Of a stretch of 64,000 nucleotides of DNA, positions 10,594 to 19,445 are shown one piece after another. The stretch is from positions 124,001 to 188,000 of the forward strand of contig NZ_CANNDS010000003.1 in NCBI RefSeq assembly GCF_947503415.1. Direction: 5' to 3'. The first letter of the stretch is position 1. Every line of letters begins with the position of its first letter. Source of the DNA: an uncultured Tateyamaria sp. (GTDB lineage: Bacteria > Pseudomonadota > Alphaproteobacteria > Rhodobacterales > Rhodobacteraceae). The notes beneath the pieces were generated by a model, which was given only the letters and a program-made list of their open reading frames with translations, ran no database searches and was not told the DNA's origin. A program made the position numbers and the translations under genes.

Positions 10594-10658
10594 AAGCTGT
10601 CCTGACGGTCAGGTGTCATGCCCGTGCGCAGCCTGCGCACAGGTCGGAAGGCGATGGG

Positions 10659-11705
10659 CTATTTTGCGCAATCGGGCAGGGCATAGCCCGCCTCTTCCCA
10701 GGCAGCGACAGCGCCCGGGTGGTACTTGAGTGGGTTGGGCCCACACATATCGGTCACAGCGATATCCGTCTCACCATGCCACGACACGGACATGAACGGT
10801 GCCTTAGCATGGTAGATGCCTTCGATATTTGCGATGAATGCCGCGGTCAGCGCCTTGGCCGTATCGAAATCCATGCTGGCGTTCACGATATCCGCCCCGA
10901 CGGTCCCCGGACCGCGGAATGTGCCGTCTTCGGATGCGATCGTGACGCCATCGCCATACCCCATGTCAGCCACGGGCATCGAAAACCGAACCGTACCGGG
11001 AATGCCAGCCACCTTCTGAAACGCGTCACCTTCAAAGACATCCTTGGCCATCGAAAAGATGGTCATGTTGCCGGACGCAAGGGCCGCTGACACGCGCGGG
11101 TCCGGGAAGGACATCGGCAACACAAATGCATCAGCAGAGCCGTCCTGAATTGTTTTGACGGCCTGCCCCCAATTGACCTGGATCCCGGTGTAACCCGATC
11201 CCTCTTCGAGCCCTGTACTTGTCTTGATCAACAGGCGCGCATTTGACAGCGCAGCCCCGCGTGGTGGGCCGTTGTAGATGGTCTTGCCCTCAACACCGCT
11301 CCAGCCGGCGATGTTCGAGCTGTCATAGGCATAAAGCCCCTGAACGGAGATACGGTAGGTGTATAGAACAGCGAGATTGCCAGCCAATTCCGCACCTTTT
11401 TCCGCGCCGACGCTGGCATATGGGCCGACGCCACGGGAAAGAAAGAAGGGCAAGATGAACGGGGCTGCCGCGATGTCCGTTTTCCCTTCGGCGACGTTCT
11501 GGACCGAGTTGGTCAAGGTTTGACCGGATGTGACCTGTATGTCTGCCACGCCTTCTTTTGCAGCGGCTTCGGACAGCGCGATGATGGAGATGCCGGGCGT
11601 TGTATTCGGGGCTGCGGTCTCTGCCGTAAGAATGGACTGTGCCTGCGCGCTCGCGGCCATACATAAGGCCGTCGCCAGCCCGGCTATAATGGTTCGTGAC
11701 ATCAT
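10659..11705 (-). CDS. TAXI family TRAP transporter solute-binding protein
   Basis: A 348-residue periplasmic binding protein. The start at 11705 is supported by GGGAGG a few bases upstream and a clear signal peptide (MMSRTIIAGLATALCMAAS, cleavage after AQA). The mature N-terminus with a VTSGQTLTNSVQNVAEGKTD stretch fits the TAXI family, which captures organic acids for the fused permease encoded downstream. A longer in-frame version from 11771 would put a basic tail in front of the signal peptide and is unlikely. The gene diverges from a glutathione S-transferase gene across a short AT-rich region. Confidence 0.92.
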   Translation of the reverse strand: MMSRTIIAGLATALCMAASAQAQSILTAETAAPNTTPGISIIALSEAAAKEGVADIQVTSGQTLTNSVQNVAEGKTDIAAAPFILPFFLSRGVGPYASVGAEKGAELAGNLAVLYTYRISVQGLYAYDSSNIAGWSGVEGKTIYNGPPRGAALSNARLLIKTSTGLEEGSGYTGIQVNWGQAVKTIQDGSADAFVLPMSFPDPRVSAALASGNMTIFSMAKDVFEGDAFQKVAGIPGTVRFSMPVADMGYGDGVTIASEDGTFRGPGTVGADIVNASMDFDTAKALTAAFIANIEGIYHAKAPFMSVSWHGETDIAVTDMCGPNPLKYHPGAVAAWEEAGYALPDCAK

Positions 11706-11827
11706 ATTCCTCCCGAAGTGATGTGCATTCGACTTGGACCGTGCCGCTTGTTTGATCGTGGCTTTTGGCATGAAAATCGATTTTTTTGCTTGTTGGGTTA
11801 GTAATAACTAGATTATGATTCCAATCA
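11706..11827. promoter_or_regulatory. Divergent promoter region between TRAP-TAXI operon and GST gene
   Basis: A 122-base AT-rich region between divergent genes. On the plus strand TTGTTG (11790-11795), an 18-base spacer and TATGAT (11814-11819) form a plausible sigma-70-type promoter. The GST ATG lies only 8 bases after the -10 box and has no Shine-Dalgarno sequence, so its message may be leaderless. This is read from sequence; no transcript data are available. Confidence 0.45.
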
Positions 11828-12505
11828 ATGCCGGACCTAAAGCTTTTTGTTGCACCCAATACTTGCGCGCGGGTTCCGACCATTGCGTTGGAAGAGATCG
11901 GCGTGCCCTTCGACACCGAGCTTATCCGTACGGCAGCGAACCAACAGAACTCGGCTGAATTTCTAAAGCTGAACCCTAAAGGCAAGGTGCCGACGCTGCT
12001 GATAAATGGCACACCACTCACGGAAAATGTCGCTATCTTAAGCTGGCTGAATGCCACTTTTCCCGACGCCGGGTTGCTACCAAGTACCAACTCCACTCTG
12101 GAGGCGCTGCAACAGACGGCAGATCTGGTCTTCTTTTCAGCCACAGTGCACCCGACCGTTACACGCGTCGCCATGCCTTTGAAGTTTATCGAAGATAAGG
12201 AATTGTCATTCGAAATCGTCCGTCCCTTGGGCATCGAGGCGATGAACAAGATCATGGCCATGATCGACGCGCGGCTCGAATCCGGGCCATGGTGGTACGG
12301 GGACGCCTGGTCCGTCGTCGACGGATATCTGTTCTGGGTCTGGGCCCGCATTCTGGGCGTAGGCTATCCTGGCGACACATACAGAAACATTCAACGTCAC
12401 CATGATCTGAGCATTGCCCGCCCGGCTATTCAACGCGCGATGCTACGCGAAGAAAAGAACATCGAAATACTGAAATCCGAAGGGCTGTATATCCCGCCCC
12501 GTTGA
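11828..12505 (+). CDS. Glutathione S-transferase family protein
   Basis: A 225-residue cytosolic GST-fold protein. The N-terminal thioredoxin-like domain starts KLFVAPNTCARVPTIALEE and carries the family's cis-proline segment (GKVPTLLINGTPLTEN, about residues 54-69). An all-helical C-terminal domain follows with the conserved YGDAWSVVDGYLFWV segment. Such enzymes conjugate glutathione to electrophiles or act as glutathione-dependent lyases and isomerases. It lies between a TRAP importer and a sulfatase, so a role in breakdown of an imported compound is possible but unproved. A second, unrelated GST gene lies at 51150. Confidence 0.9.
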   Translation: MPDLKLFVAPNTCARVPTIALEEIGVPFDTELIRTAANQQNSAEFLKLNPKGKVPTLLINGTPLTENVAILSWLNATFPDAGLLPSTNSTLEALQQTADLVFFSATVHPTVTRVAMPLKFIEDKELSFEIVRPLGIEAMNKIMAMIDARLESGPWWYGDAWSVVDGYLFWVWARILGVGYPGDTYRNIQRHHDLSIARPAIQRAMLREEKNIEILKSEGLYIPPR

Positions 12506-12532
12506 TGGTGCGAAGAAATTGGGGGATTCCGA

Positions 12533-14143
12533 ATGAACGTCTTGTGGATCATGGCGGACCAGCTGCGGTGGGACTACCTCAGCTGTTACGGCGCAACCCA
12601 TATCAACACGCCGAACCTCGACAGGCTTGCTTCAAGGGGCGTGCGGTTCAACCGAGCCTACGTGCAATCTCCGATCTGCGGTCCCAGCCGTATGAGCTTT
12701 TATACCGGCCGATATGTGCGCAGCCATGGCGCCACATGGAACGGTTTTCCGTTGCGGGTAGGGGAGCCAACATTGGGCGATCATCTGCGTGAGATTGGTG
12801 TGACCAGCACCCTTGTCGGCAAGACCCATATGCGCGCGGATGAAGAGGGCATGAAGCGCCTTGGAATTGAACCCGAAAGCACGATTGGCGCGCTGGTCAG
12901 CGAATGCGGGTTCGACGTGTTTGTACGAGACGATGGAACAAATGCGGCAACCGACAAGAACCGCCATGCAGAGGATTACGAACAGTATCTGCGTGACCAT
13001 GGGATGGGGGGCGAGACCCCGTGGGAGGAATGGGCCAACACAGCAATCGGCCCGGATGGTCTGAAAAAGTCTGGCTGGCTTCTGGAAACCGCGCCGCTTG
13101 CGGCCCGGGTGCCCAAAGAGCATTCGGAGACAGCATGGCTGACAACACGCGGTATCGAATTCATGGAAGCTCAGGGTGACGACCCGTGGCTTTGCCATCT
13201 GAGCTACATCAAGCCGCACTGGCCGTATTTGGCACCCGCCCCCTACAACGACATGTACTCCAAGGATGATCTGCCAGAGGTAAATCGGCGCGAAGGGGAG
13301 CACACGCACCCCTTGATGCAAGGCTGGACCAACACACGCATCTGCAAAAGCTTCGCCCGCGACAACGTGCGGGATGTCGTGGCCCCTGTCTACATGGGTC
13401 TCATCAAGGAACTGGACGACAACATGGGCCGGCTCTTTGACTACCTTGAAAGCAGCGGGCGCATGGAGGACACCATGATTGTCTTCTGCTCGGATCACGG
13501 GGACAACATGGGTGACCACTGGCTTGGTGAGAAAGACCTGTTTTACGACTGTTCCGCCCGCATTCCACTGATGGTTTATGATCCAAGGCCGCAAGCTGAC
13601 ATGACACGCGGCACATCGACGGATGCTCTGGTTGAAGGGATCGATCTGGCTCCGACGTTCCAGTCCTTCTTTGGTGGGCCAGCCAAGGATCATGTGTTCG
13701 AGGGGTGTGCACTTGATCCTTTACTGCATGCAGACGGCGGGAAATGGCGGGATCACTGCATTTCGGAATACGACTACGCCACCCGCGATGCGCGGCGCGC
13801 GGTGAACGTGGATCAAAGCGATGCGCGCCTTGTTATGGTCTTTGACGGGCGCTGGAAATACATCCATGTGGAAACGATGCGACCGATGCTTTTTGATCTC
13901 GAGACTGATCCGGGCGAGTTGCATGATCTTGGCGATGACCCGCAGCACCAGGATCAGGTCGAGCGCTTGAAGGCATTGCACTTTGCGTGGACCCGTAAGC
14001 ACCACACGCGGATCACGCGGTCGTCAGACGTGATCAACAGGATGGCGGATGCTCAGGAACCCGAAGGCATCTACATCGCCTATTGGGATCAGGAAGAGCT
14101 GGAAGCGAACGGGTTGAAAATGCCGCCGCACATTGATGCATAG
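12533..14143 (+). CDS. Sulfatase-family hydrolase (type I, formylglycine-dependent)
   Basis: A 536-residue alkaline-phosphatase-superfamily enzyme. Metal-binding residues lie in the N-terminal MADQLRWDY segment. The type I sulfatase signature C-x-P-S-R is at residues 49-53 (SPICGPSR); Cys49 would be oxidised to formylglycine. The FCSDHGDNMGDHWLGEKD segment near residue 320 supplies further metal ligands. No signal peptide is seen, so it is probably cytoplasmic. Members hydrolyse sulfate or phosphonate esters; the substrate is unknown. It follows the GST by 27 bases, probably in one transcript. A maturase for the Cys is not in this window. Confidence 0.9.
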   Translation: MNVLWIMADQLRWDYLSCYGATHINTPNLDRLASRGVRFNRAYVQSPICGPSRMSFYTGRYVRSHGATWNGFPLRVGEPTLGDHLREIGVTSTLVGKTHMRADEEGMKRLGIEPESTIGALVSECGFDVFVRDDGTNAATDKNRHAEDYEQYLRDHGMGGETPWEEWANTAIGPDGLKKSGWLLETAPLAARVPKEHSETAWLTTRGIEFMEAQGDDPWLCHLSYIKPHWPYLAPAPYNDMYSKDDLPEVNRREGEHTHPLMQGWTNTRICKSFARDNVRDVVAPVYMGLIKELDDNMGRLFDYLESSGRMEDTMIVFCSDHGDNMGDHWLGEKDLFYDCSARIPLMVYDPRPQADMTRGTSTDALVEGIDLAPTFQSFFGGPAKDHVFEGCALDPLLHADGGKWRDHCISEYDYATRDARRAVNVDQSDARLVMVFDGRWKYIHVETMRPMLFDLETDPGELHDLGDDPQHQDQVERLKALHFAWTRKHHTRITRSSDVINRMADAQEPEGIYIAYWDQEELEANGLKMPPHIDA

Positions 14144-14242
14144 TTTGGCGATCCTCCCGGCTGCACGAGCCTTCCACACGCCGGTTCTCTGCTGAACTCG
14201 ACCTGAACAGCGACCGGCAAGGTATTAATTCGGGGGACAAAG

Positions 14243-14318
14243 TGGTGCCGCTGAAGGGACTCGAACCCCCGACCCCATCATTACGAATGACGTGCTCTAC
14301 CAGCTGAGCTACAGCGGC
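14243..14318 (-). tRNA. tRNA-Thr (anticodon CGT)
   Basis: A 76-base cloverleaf including an encoded 3' CCA. The acceptor stem is GCCGCTG/CAGCGGC, the anticodon stem CGTCA/TGATG, and the loop TTCGTAA carries CGT, which reads ACG (Thr). The T-loop TTCGAGT is canonical. Confidence 0.97.
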
Positions 14319-14331
14319 CTGTTGGGTGCGG

Positions 14332-14359
14332 CTTATACTGAATGGATAAAACGGAACAA
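14332..14359 (-). promoter_or_regulatory. Probable sigma-70 promoter of tRNA-Thr
   Basis: On the minus strand, TTGTTC (-35), a 16-base spacer and TATAAG (-10) end 14 bases before the tRNA 5' end, the short leader expected for a tRNA gene. Confidence 0.55.
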
Positions 14360-14448
14360 GAGGATATGTAATCACCCAAATGCCCGCGGTTTAAGGTGCC
14401 TTTAATCCCAGACGGGTAGGTCGCAGGCATCCTAATTGTGAATTGAAC

Positions 14449-15240
14449 ATGAAAACTCTGATGAAACTGCTCTTGGCCGTAAGTCTGATGCTCGGCCTGG
14501 GATTGCGGTCGGCGGACGCGGAACCAGCGACAGTGCGCGTTCTGGCAGACCAGGCAGTTTTGGTGCACCGGGTCACGAAATCGGTTTGTATGGTGCTGAT
14601 CGGGGCTGAGACCCCGGTACATGTGCAGGACATTTCCCATTCGACCGAACAGCTTGTTCGACTGTCGCATGACTTGGACACAAGAGCAGATGTGTCAAAG
14701 GCACTACTTGCCGATGTCGATACGCTCACAAAGTCGGCACGCCAAATTGCAGCCGGTGATCTGCACACCGTTCCACTGACTCTTATATTGAGGATCAATC
14801 CGGATCTGGCCGACGCGTTCGATCAGATGAAGGTCGACGCGCCTTCTACGATCAGCGCTAAAAACCGCGGCTCATTCATGTTGGTTCAAGATTTGCGCGT
14901 TGTCTCGCAGGCATTTCAGCGTGATCTGTGCCTGGCGCTCACCGGTCTTGCACCTGATGGTGCAAACGAGGTTTTGGCCCGAAAAATTGCGTTCTTTGCC
15001 GTGTCGATGGACAGGTTGGTGACAGGCCGTGCGAAAGATGGGTTGGTCGCCGCACCGAACATCCACATCAAGATCACGCTTGGAAAAGTGGCGGGCAAGT
15101 GGAAGACGCTCGAACCCATTCTATCGGCAGCAGCGGCCGGACAACCGATTGATCCGCGTGATGCGCAGCTTGCTTCGGTCCTTGGGGACGCAATCCTCAA
15201 GAATCTCGACGACATAACGGATCGCTTTCTGGCGTTGTAG
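14449..15240 (+). CDS. Secreted protein with two PilJ-like (type IV pili MCP N-terminal) repeats
   Basis: A 263-residue protein. ATG at 14449 is preferred over a TTG at 14443 because it directly opens a signal peptide (MKTLMKLLLAVSLMLGLGL, cleavage after ADA). The mature protein is helical. Two segments, around residues 30-80 and 140-195, share a pattern (VLADQAVLVHRVTKSVCMVL and VQDLRVVSQAFQRDLCLALTG) like the PilJ/NarX-type four-helix sensory domain, here without any transducer. It would be a free periplasmic protein. The role is unknown; nitrate or small-ligand binding is only suggested by the fold family. Confidence 0.7.
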   Translation: MKTLMKLLLAVSLMLGLGLRSADAEPATVRVLADQAVLVHRVTKSVCMVLIGAETPVHVQDISHSTEQLVRLSHDLDTRADVSKALLADVDTLTKSARQIAAGDLHTVPLTLILRINPDLADAFDQMKVDAPSTISAKNRGSFMLVQDLRVVSQAFQRDLCLALTGLAPDGANEVLARKIAFFAVSMDRLVTGRAKDGLVAAPNIHIKITLGKVAGKWKTLEPILSAAAAGQPIDPRDAQLASVLGDAILKNLDDITDRFLAL

Positions 15241-15243
15241 CCG

Positions 15244-18200
15244 TCAGCCCTGCAGCGCCTTTACCCCGACATCCCCATACGCTTGTTCGCGAATGGCCAG
15301 TGCCGCCGCGTAAGCGCCTGCGGCTGTCGTGAAGTACGGGATTTTGTCATACAGCGCGATGGATCTGATCGACTTGCTGTCTTCGACCGCCTGTGCGCCT
15401 TCCGTGGTGTTGAACACCAACTGGATACCGCTGTCTTTCATCATGTCCGTCACGTCAGGCCGTCCTTCATAGACTTTGTTCACCGTCCCGCATGGCACGC
15501 CATTGGCCTCAAGCCAGCTTGCGGTGCCGCGTGTCGCGACCGTGGTGAAGCCCAAACCATGCAGTATCTGTGCCGCCTCCAGCATCTGCGGGGTTTTGTC
15601 CATGTCCTTGATCGAGATGAACGTACATCCCGCACCGGGCAGCACCATACCAGCGCCCATCTGCGCCTTCAAAAACGCACGGGCAAATGTCCGATCCCAC
15701 CCCATGACTTCGCCGGTTGATCGCATTTCGGGGCCAAGGATCGTGTCGACACCGGGGAAACGGGCAAAGGGCAACACCGCTTCCTTGACTGAAAACCACG
15801 GCATGTTTGGGTCGGCCAATGTCATCGGATCGGCCAGCGGCAGCACACTGTCATAGCTTGCATCCGCATCATAGGCCGGGCGCTGCGGGAAGTTCGACAG
15901 CGGTTCACCCGCCATGACCCGGGCTGCGATGGACGCGATGGCGCTGTCCGTGGATTTGGCAACGAAGGGCACCGTGCGCGATGCACGAGGGTTCACTTCG
16001 ATCAGGAAAATGTCATCGCCCTGAATGGCGAATTGAATGTTCATGAGGCCCACCACGTTCAACGCTTTTGCCAGCGCATGGGTCTGTGCCTCAATCTCGG
16101 AAATCACGTCGGACGTCAGAGAGTAGGGGGGCAAGGAACAAGCGCTGTCGCCCGAGTGCACACCCGCTTCTTCGATGTGCTGCATGATGCCTGCAACATG
16201 CACATCCGTACCATCGCACAGCGCATCGACATCCAGTTCAACAGCGCCGGCAAGATAGCTGTCCAGCAACACGGGGCTGTCGCCCGATACGACAACCGCC
16301 TCGGAAATGTAGCGCTCAAGGTTGGCTTGATCGCGCACGATCTCCATCGCGCGACCGCCCAGGACGTAAGATGGCCGGATCACCAGCGGGAAGCCAATTT
16401 CACCTGCAATCTCAAGCGCTTCTGCGCCGGAATGGGCAATACCGTTCTTAGGCTGCTTGAGGCCCAGATCGTTCACGAGTGCCTGGAACCGTTCGCGGTC
16501 TTCGGCCAGATCAATGGCGTCGGGAGTGGTGCCCAGGATCGGGATACCCGCTTCTTCCAGCGCATTGGCAAGCTTCAGCGGTGTCTGCCCCCCGAACTGC
16601 ACGATCACACCATGCAGCAATCCGTTGTCCTGCTCGACCCGCAGGATCTCCATGACATGCTCAAACGTCAGCGGCTCGAAATACAGCCGGTCAGACGTGT
16701 CATAATCTGTGCTGACCGTCTCCGGGTTGCAGTTGATCATGATCGTCTCGTAACCCGCCGCCGTCAGGGCAAAGCAGGCGTGACAGCAGCAATAGTCAAA
16801 CTCGATCCCTTGCCCGATCCGGTTCGGACCACCGCCAAGGATAACCACCTTCTTGCGTTCGGACGGGCGCGCTTCGCACTCCACTTCGCCGAACACGGGC
16901 GTTTCGTAGGTGGAGTACATATACGGCGTTTGGGCTTCGAATTCGGCGGCGCAGGTGTCGATCCGTTTGAACACCGCCTTCACACCCAGATTTTCCCGCG
17001 CGCGGCGCACTTGACCTTCGTCGCGACCCGTCAATTGACCAAGCCGCGCATCGGTAAAGCCCATCATCTTGAGCGCACGCAGCCCTTCTTCGGTTACCGG
17101 CAGTCCGGCGTCGCGCACCTGTGCCTCGGTGTCCACGATTTCGCGAATGCGGGCAAGGAACCAAGGGTCGAACTTGGTCGCACCAAAGATATCATCATCG
17201 CTCAGCCCGTGCCGCATGGCCTGGGCAATCAGGCGCAAACGGTCCGGTGTCTGGGTAGAGATTGCTTTGACCACGGCTGCCTTGTCCGGCGCACCGGGAA
17301 TGTCGATGTCGTCCAGACCGACAAGTCCGCTTTCCATCGACGCCATCGCCTTTTGCAGAGACTCGTGGAAGGTGCGCCCGATGGCCATCACTTCGCCCAC
17401 GGATTTCATCGCGGTGGTCAGGGATGCCTCAGAGCCTGGGAATTTCTCGAACGCGAATTTAGGGATCTTCGTGACGACGTAATCGATGGTGGGCTCGAAC
17501 GACGCGGGTGTGACCTTGGTGATATCGTTGTCGAGCTCGTCGAGCGTGTAACCGACCGCCAGTTTCGCCGCGATCTTCGCTATGGGAAAGCCCGTCGCCT
17601 TGGAGGCCAGCGCGGATGACCGCGACACGCGCGGGTTCATTTCGATCACGACCATGCGCCCGTCGTCGGGGTTGATCGCCCATTGCACGTTCGACCCGCC
17701 GGTCTCCACGCCGATCTCGCGCAGAACGGCGATCGAGTGGTTGCGCATGATCTGGTATTCTTTGTCGGTGAGCGTCAGGGCAGGGGCCACGGTGATGCTG
17801 TCGCCCGTGTGTACGCCCATCGGGTCCACGTTTTCGATGGAGCAGACGATGATGGCATTGTCAGCCGTGTCGCGCACGACCTCCATCTCGTATTCTTTCC
17901 AGCCCAGCAGCGACTCGTCCACCAGGATCTGACCCACGGGGGACGCGTCCATGCCCGACCGGCAAATGGCTTCATAGTCATCGCGGTTGTAGGCCACTCC
18001 GCCGCCCGTCCCGCCAAGGGTAAAGGCCGGGCGGATGATGGCAGGCAGGCCGATCTCTTCGAGCGTCTCAAGGGCGATGGCCACGCCTGCGGCAAGGTCC
18101 TTGTTGCCCTTCGCGTCCTTGGGCGCTGTCACGATGGTGGCGCGTGGGTTTTCGATCCCCAACCGGTCCATCGCCTCGCGGAACAGCTTGCGATCCTCGG

Positions 18201-18576
18201 CCATCTCGATGGCGTCGCGCTTGGCCCCGATCATCTCGACACCGAATTTCTCAAGCACGCCCATCTCTTCGAGCGCGAGGGAGGTGTTCAGACCCGTTTG
18301 CCCACCCATCGTGGGCAGCAAGGCATCGGGACGCTCCTTCTCGATGATCTTGGCGACAACTTCGGGGGTGATGGGTTCGATATAGGTGGCGTCGGCCAGC
18401 CCCGGATCGGTCATGATCGTGGCCGGGTTCGAGTTGACCAGAACCACCCGGTAGCCTTCCTCGCGCAGCGCCTTGCAGGCCTGAGCACCGGAGTAGTCAA
18501 ATTCGCAGGCCTGACCGATCACGATGGGACCCGCGCCGATGATCATGATCGACTTGATGTCGGTACGCTTTGGCAT
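15244..18576 (-). CDS. carB: Carbamoyl-phosphate synthase large subunit
   Basis: A 1110-residue enzyme of normal length. It makes carbamoyl phosphate from ammonia (supplied by CarA), bicarbonate and two ATP, feeding arginine and pyrimidine synthesis. Two homologous ATP-grasp halves are visible: [20 protein letters not shown] near residue 10 and the matching [18 protein letters not shown] near 570. Each has a glycine-rich loop ([15 protein letters not shown] and [13 protein letters not shown]). A C-terminal MGS-like allosteric domain follows. The start at 18576 (MPKRTDIKS) has a run of G upstream as ribosome site; a longer in-frame version has no support. carA is not adjacent. Confidence 0.98.
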   Translation of the reverse strand: MPKRTDIKSIMIIGAGPIVIGQACEFDYSGAQACKALREEGYRVVLVNSNPATIMTDPGLADATYIEPITPEVVAKIIEKERPDALLPTMGGQTGLNTSLALEEMGVLEKFGVEMIGAKRDAIEMAEDRKLFREAMDRLGIENPRATIVTAPKDAKGNKDLAAGVAIALETLEEIGLPAIIRPAFTLGGTGGGVAYNRDDYEAICRSGMDASPVGQILVDESLLGWKEYEMEVVRDTADNAIIVCSIENVDPMGVHTGDSITVAPALTLTDKEYQIMRNHSIAVLREIGVETGGSNVQWAINPDDGRMVVIEMNPRVSRSSALASKATGFPIAKIAAKLAVGYTLDELDNDITKVTPASFEPTIDYVVTKIPKFAFEKFPGSEASLTTAMKSVGEVMAIGRTFHESLQKAMASMESGLVGLDDIDIPGAPDKAAVVKAISTQTPDRLRLIAQAMRHGLSDDDIFGATKFDPWFLARIREIVDTEAQVRDAGLPVTEEGLRALKMMGFTDARLGQLTGRDEGQVRRARENLGVKAVFKRIDTCAAEFEAQTPYMYSTYETPVFGEVECEARPSERKKVVILGGGPNRIGQGIEFDYCCCHACFALTAAGYETIMINCNPETVSTDYDTSDRLYFEPLTFEHVMEILRVEQDNGLLHGVIVQFGGQTPLKLANALEEAGIPILGTTPDAIDLAEDRERFQALVNDLGLKQPKNGIAHSGAEALEIAGEIGFPLVIRPSYVLGGRAMEIVRDQANLERYISEAVVVSGDSPVLLDSYLAGAVELDVDALCDGTDVHVAGIMQHIEEAGVHSGDSACSLPPYSLTSDVISEIEAQTHALAKALNVVGLMNIQFAIQGDDIFLIEVNPRASRTVPFVAKSTDSAIASIAARVMAGEPLSNFPQRPAYDADASYDSVLPLADPMTLADPNMPWFSVKEAVLPFARFPGVDTILGPEMRSTGEVMGWDRTFARAFLKAQMGAGMVLPGAGCTFISIKDMDKTPQMLEAAQILHGLGFTTVATRGTASWLEANGVPCGTVNKVYEGRPDVTDMMKDSGIQLVFNTTEGAQAVEDSKSIRSIALYDKIPYFTTAAGAYAAALAIREQAYGDVGVKALQG

Positions 18577-18632
18577 CTTGGCCCCCCGGTGTGGATGCAG
18601 CCTGCGCAGCGGGCGCAAGCAAATTGTCCTGC

Positions 18633-18660
18633 GTTATAGGGATGGCGCGGGAAGGTGCAA
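18633..18660 (-). promoter_or_regulatory. Probable promoter of carB
   Basis: On the minus strand TTGCAC (18660-18655), a 16-base spacer and TATAAC (18638-18633) lie 57 bases before the carB start. The fit to a sigma-70-type promoter is good. No attenuator hairpin is obvious in the leader. Confidence 0.5.
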
Positions 18661-18770
18661 GAGGGCCCGCGCGCCCGCGCCCGGAAAACTGCATCTGAGC
18701 GCGGAACTCTTTGCCTGCCGCCGCGGTTACGCCTGAGTGCGCGACCATCCAAACCACAGGGAACAGACAT

Positions 18771-19445
18771 ATGGCGTATTCAACACTTCTTTTGGGATCC
18801 ATTGGCGTGCTGGCCGAAACATCCGATCTGCAACGCCGGGCTTTCAACACTGCTTTTGAGCTAAACGAGGTGGTGTGGCATTGGGATGCTGATACTTACC
18901 GCAGCTTGTTGGAAGTGCCGGGCGGCAAGGCGCGGTTGAAACATTACGCAGATACCCAAGGGGCCGAAGTCGAAATTGACGCAATCTACGAAGACAAGGT
19001 GCGTGTCTTCGAGAAGGCGTTGGAACAGGGTGTCGACTTGCGCCCGGGCATTGCCGATCTGATTGCCGAGGCGCAGGCTCAAGACATGAAAATCGGCTTT
19101 GTGACAGCGACCGACCCGCGTCAGGTCGCAGCGATATTGCGTGGACTCCATGCGACGATTGATCCGTCCGTTTTCGACTTCATCGGGGACAACACGCTGG
19201 CCGCACGGTCCAAGCCTGCACCGGACATCTACAATGAAGCGCTGCGCCACCTGGGTGTCACCGCCAATACGGCGCTGGCCATCGAAGACACGCCCGAAAG
19301 TGCGCAGGCCGCATTTGCCGCCGGTATCCGCACGCTTGGCTACCCCGGCGCGACGGTCGAAGGGCGCAGCTTTGGCGACGGTGTCGAAGTGATCGATGTC
19401 CCGCGCGTATCCCTATTGCGTGGAGAGGCGTCTATCGCAGCCTAG
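18771..19445 (+). CDS. HAD-superfamily (CbbY-like) protein lacking both motif I aspartates
   Basis: A 224-residue protein, ATG at 18771 behind AGGGA. Overall it matches HAD subfamily IA phosphatases or phosphomutases. Motif II Thr112 (FVTATD), motif III Lys148 (RSKPAPD) and motif IV Glu172-Asp173 (AIEDTPES) are all present. Motif I should read FDxDG but is LGSIGVL at residues 8-14: the nucleophile position is Gly9 and the acid/base position Ile11. The frame is intact, so this is not a sequencing frameshift. Normal phosphoaspartate chemistry is not possible; a binding or regulatory pseudoenzyme is inferred. It diverges from carB and converges with the methyltransferase gene, sharing the palindromic CTAG at their stops. 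Confidence 0.82.
   Translation: MAYSTLLLGSIGVLAETSDLQRRAFNTAFELNEVVWHWDADTYRSLLEVPGGKARLKHYADTQGAEVEIDAIYEDKVRVFEKALEQGVDLRPGIADLIAEAQAQDMKIGFVTATDPRQVAAILRGLHATIDPSVFDFIGDNTLAARSKPAPDIYNEALRHLGVTANTALAIEDTPESAQAAFAAGIRTLGYPGATVEGRSFGDGVEVIDVPRVSLLRGEASIAA

Noticed and set aside
16033-17619. A 528-codon open frame opposite carB
   Set aside because: carB is unmistakable on the minus strand; the opposite frame is rich in Arg, His and Gln and has no recognisable domain.
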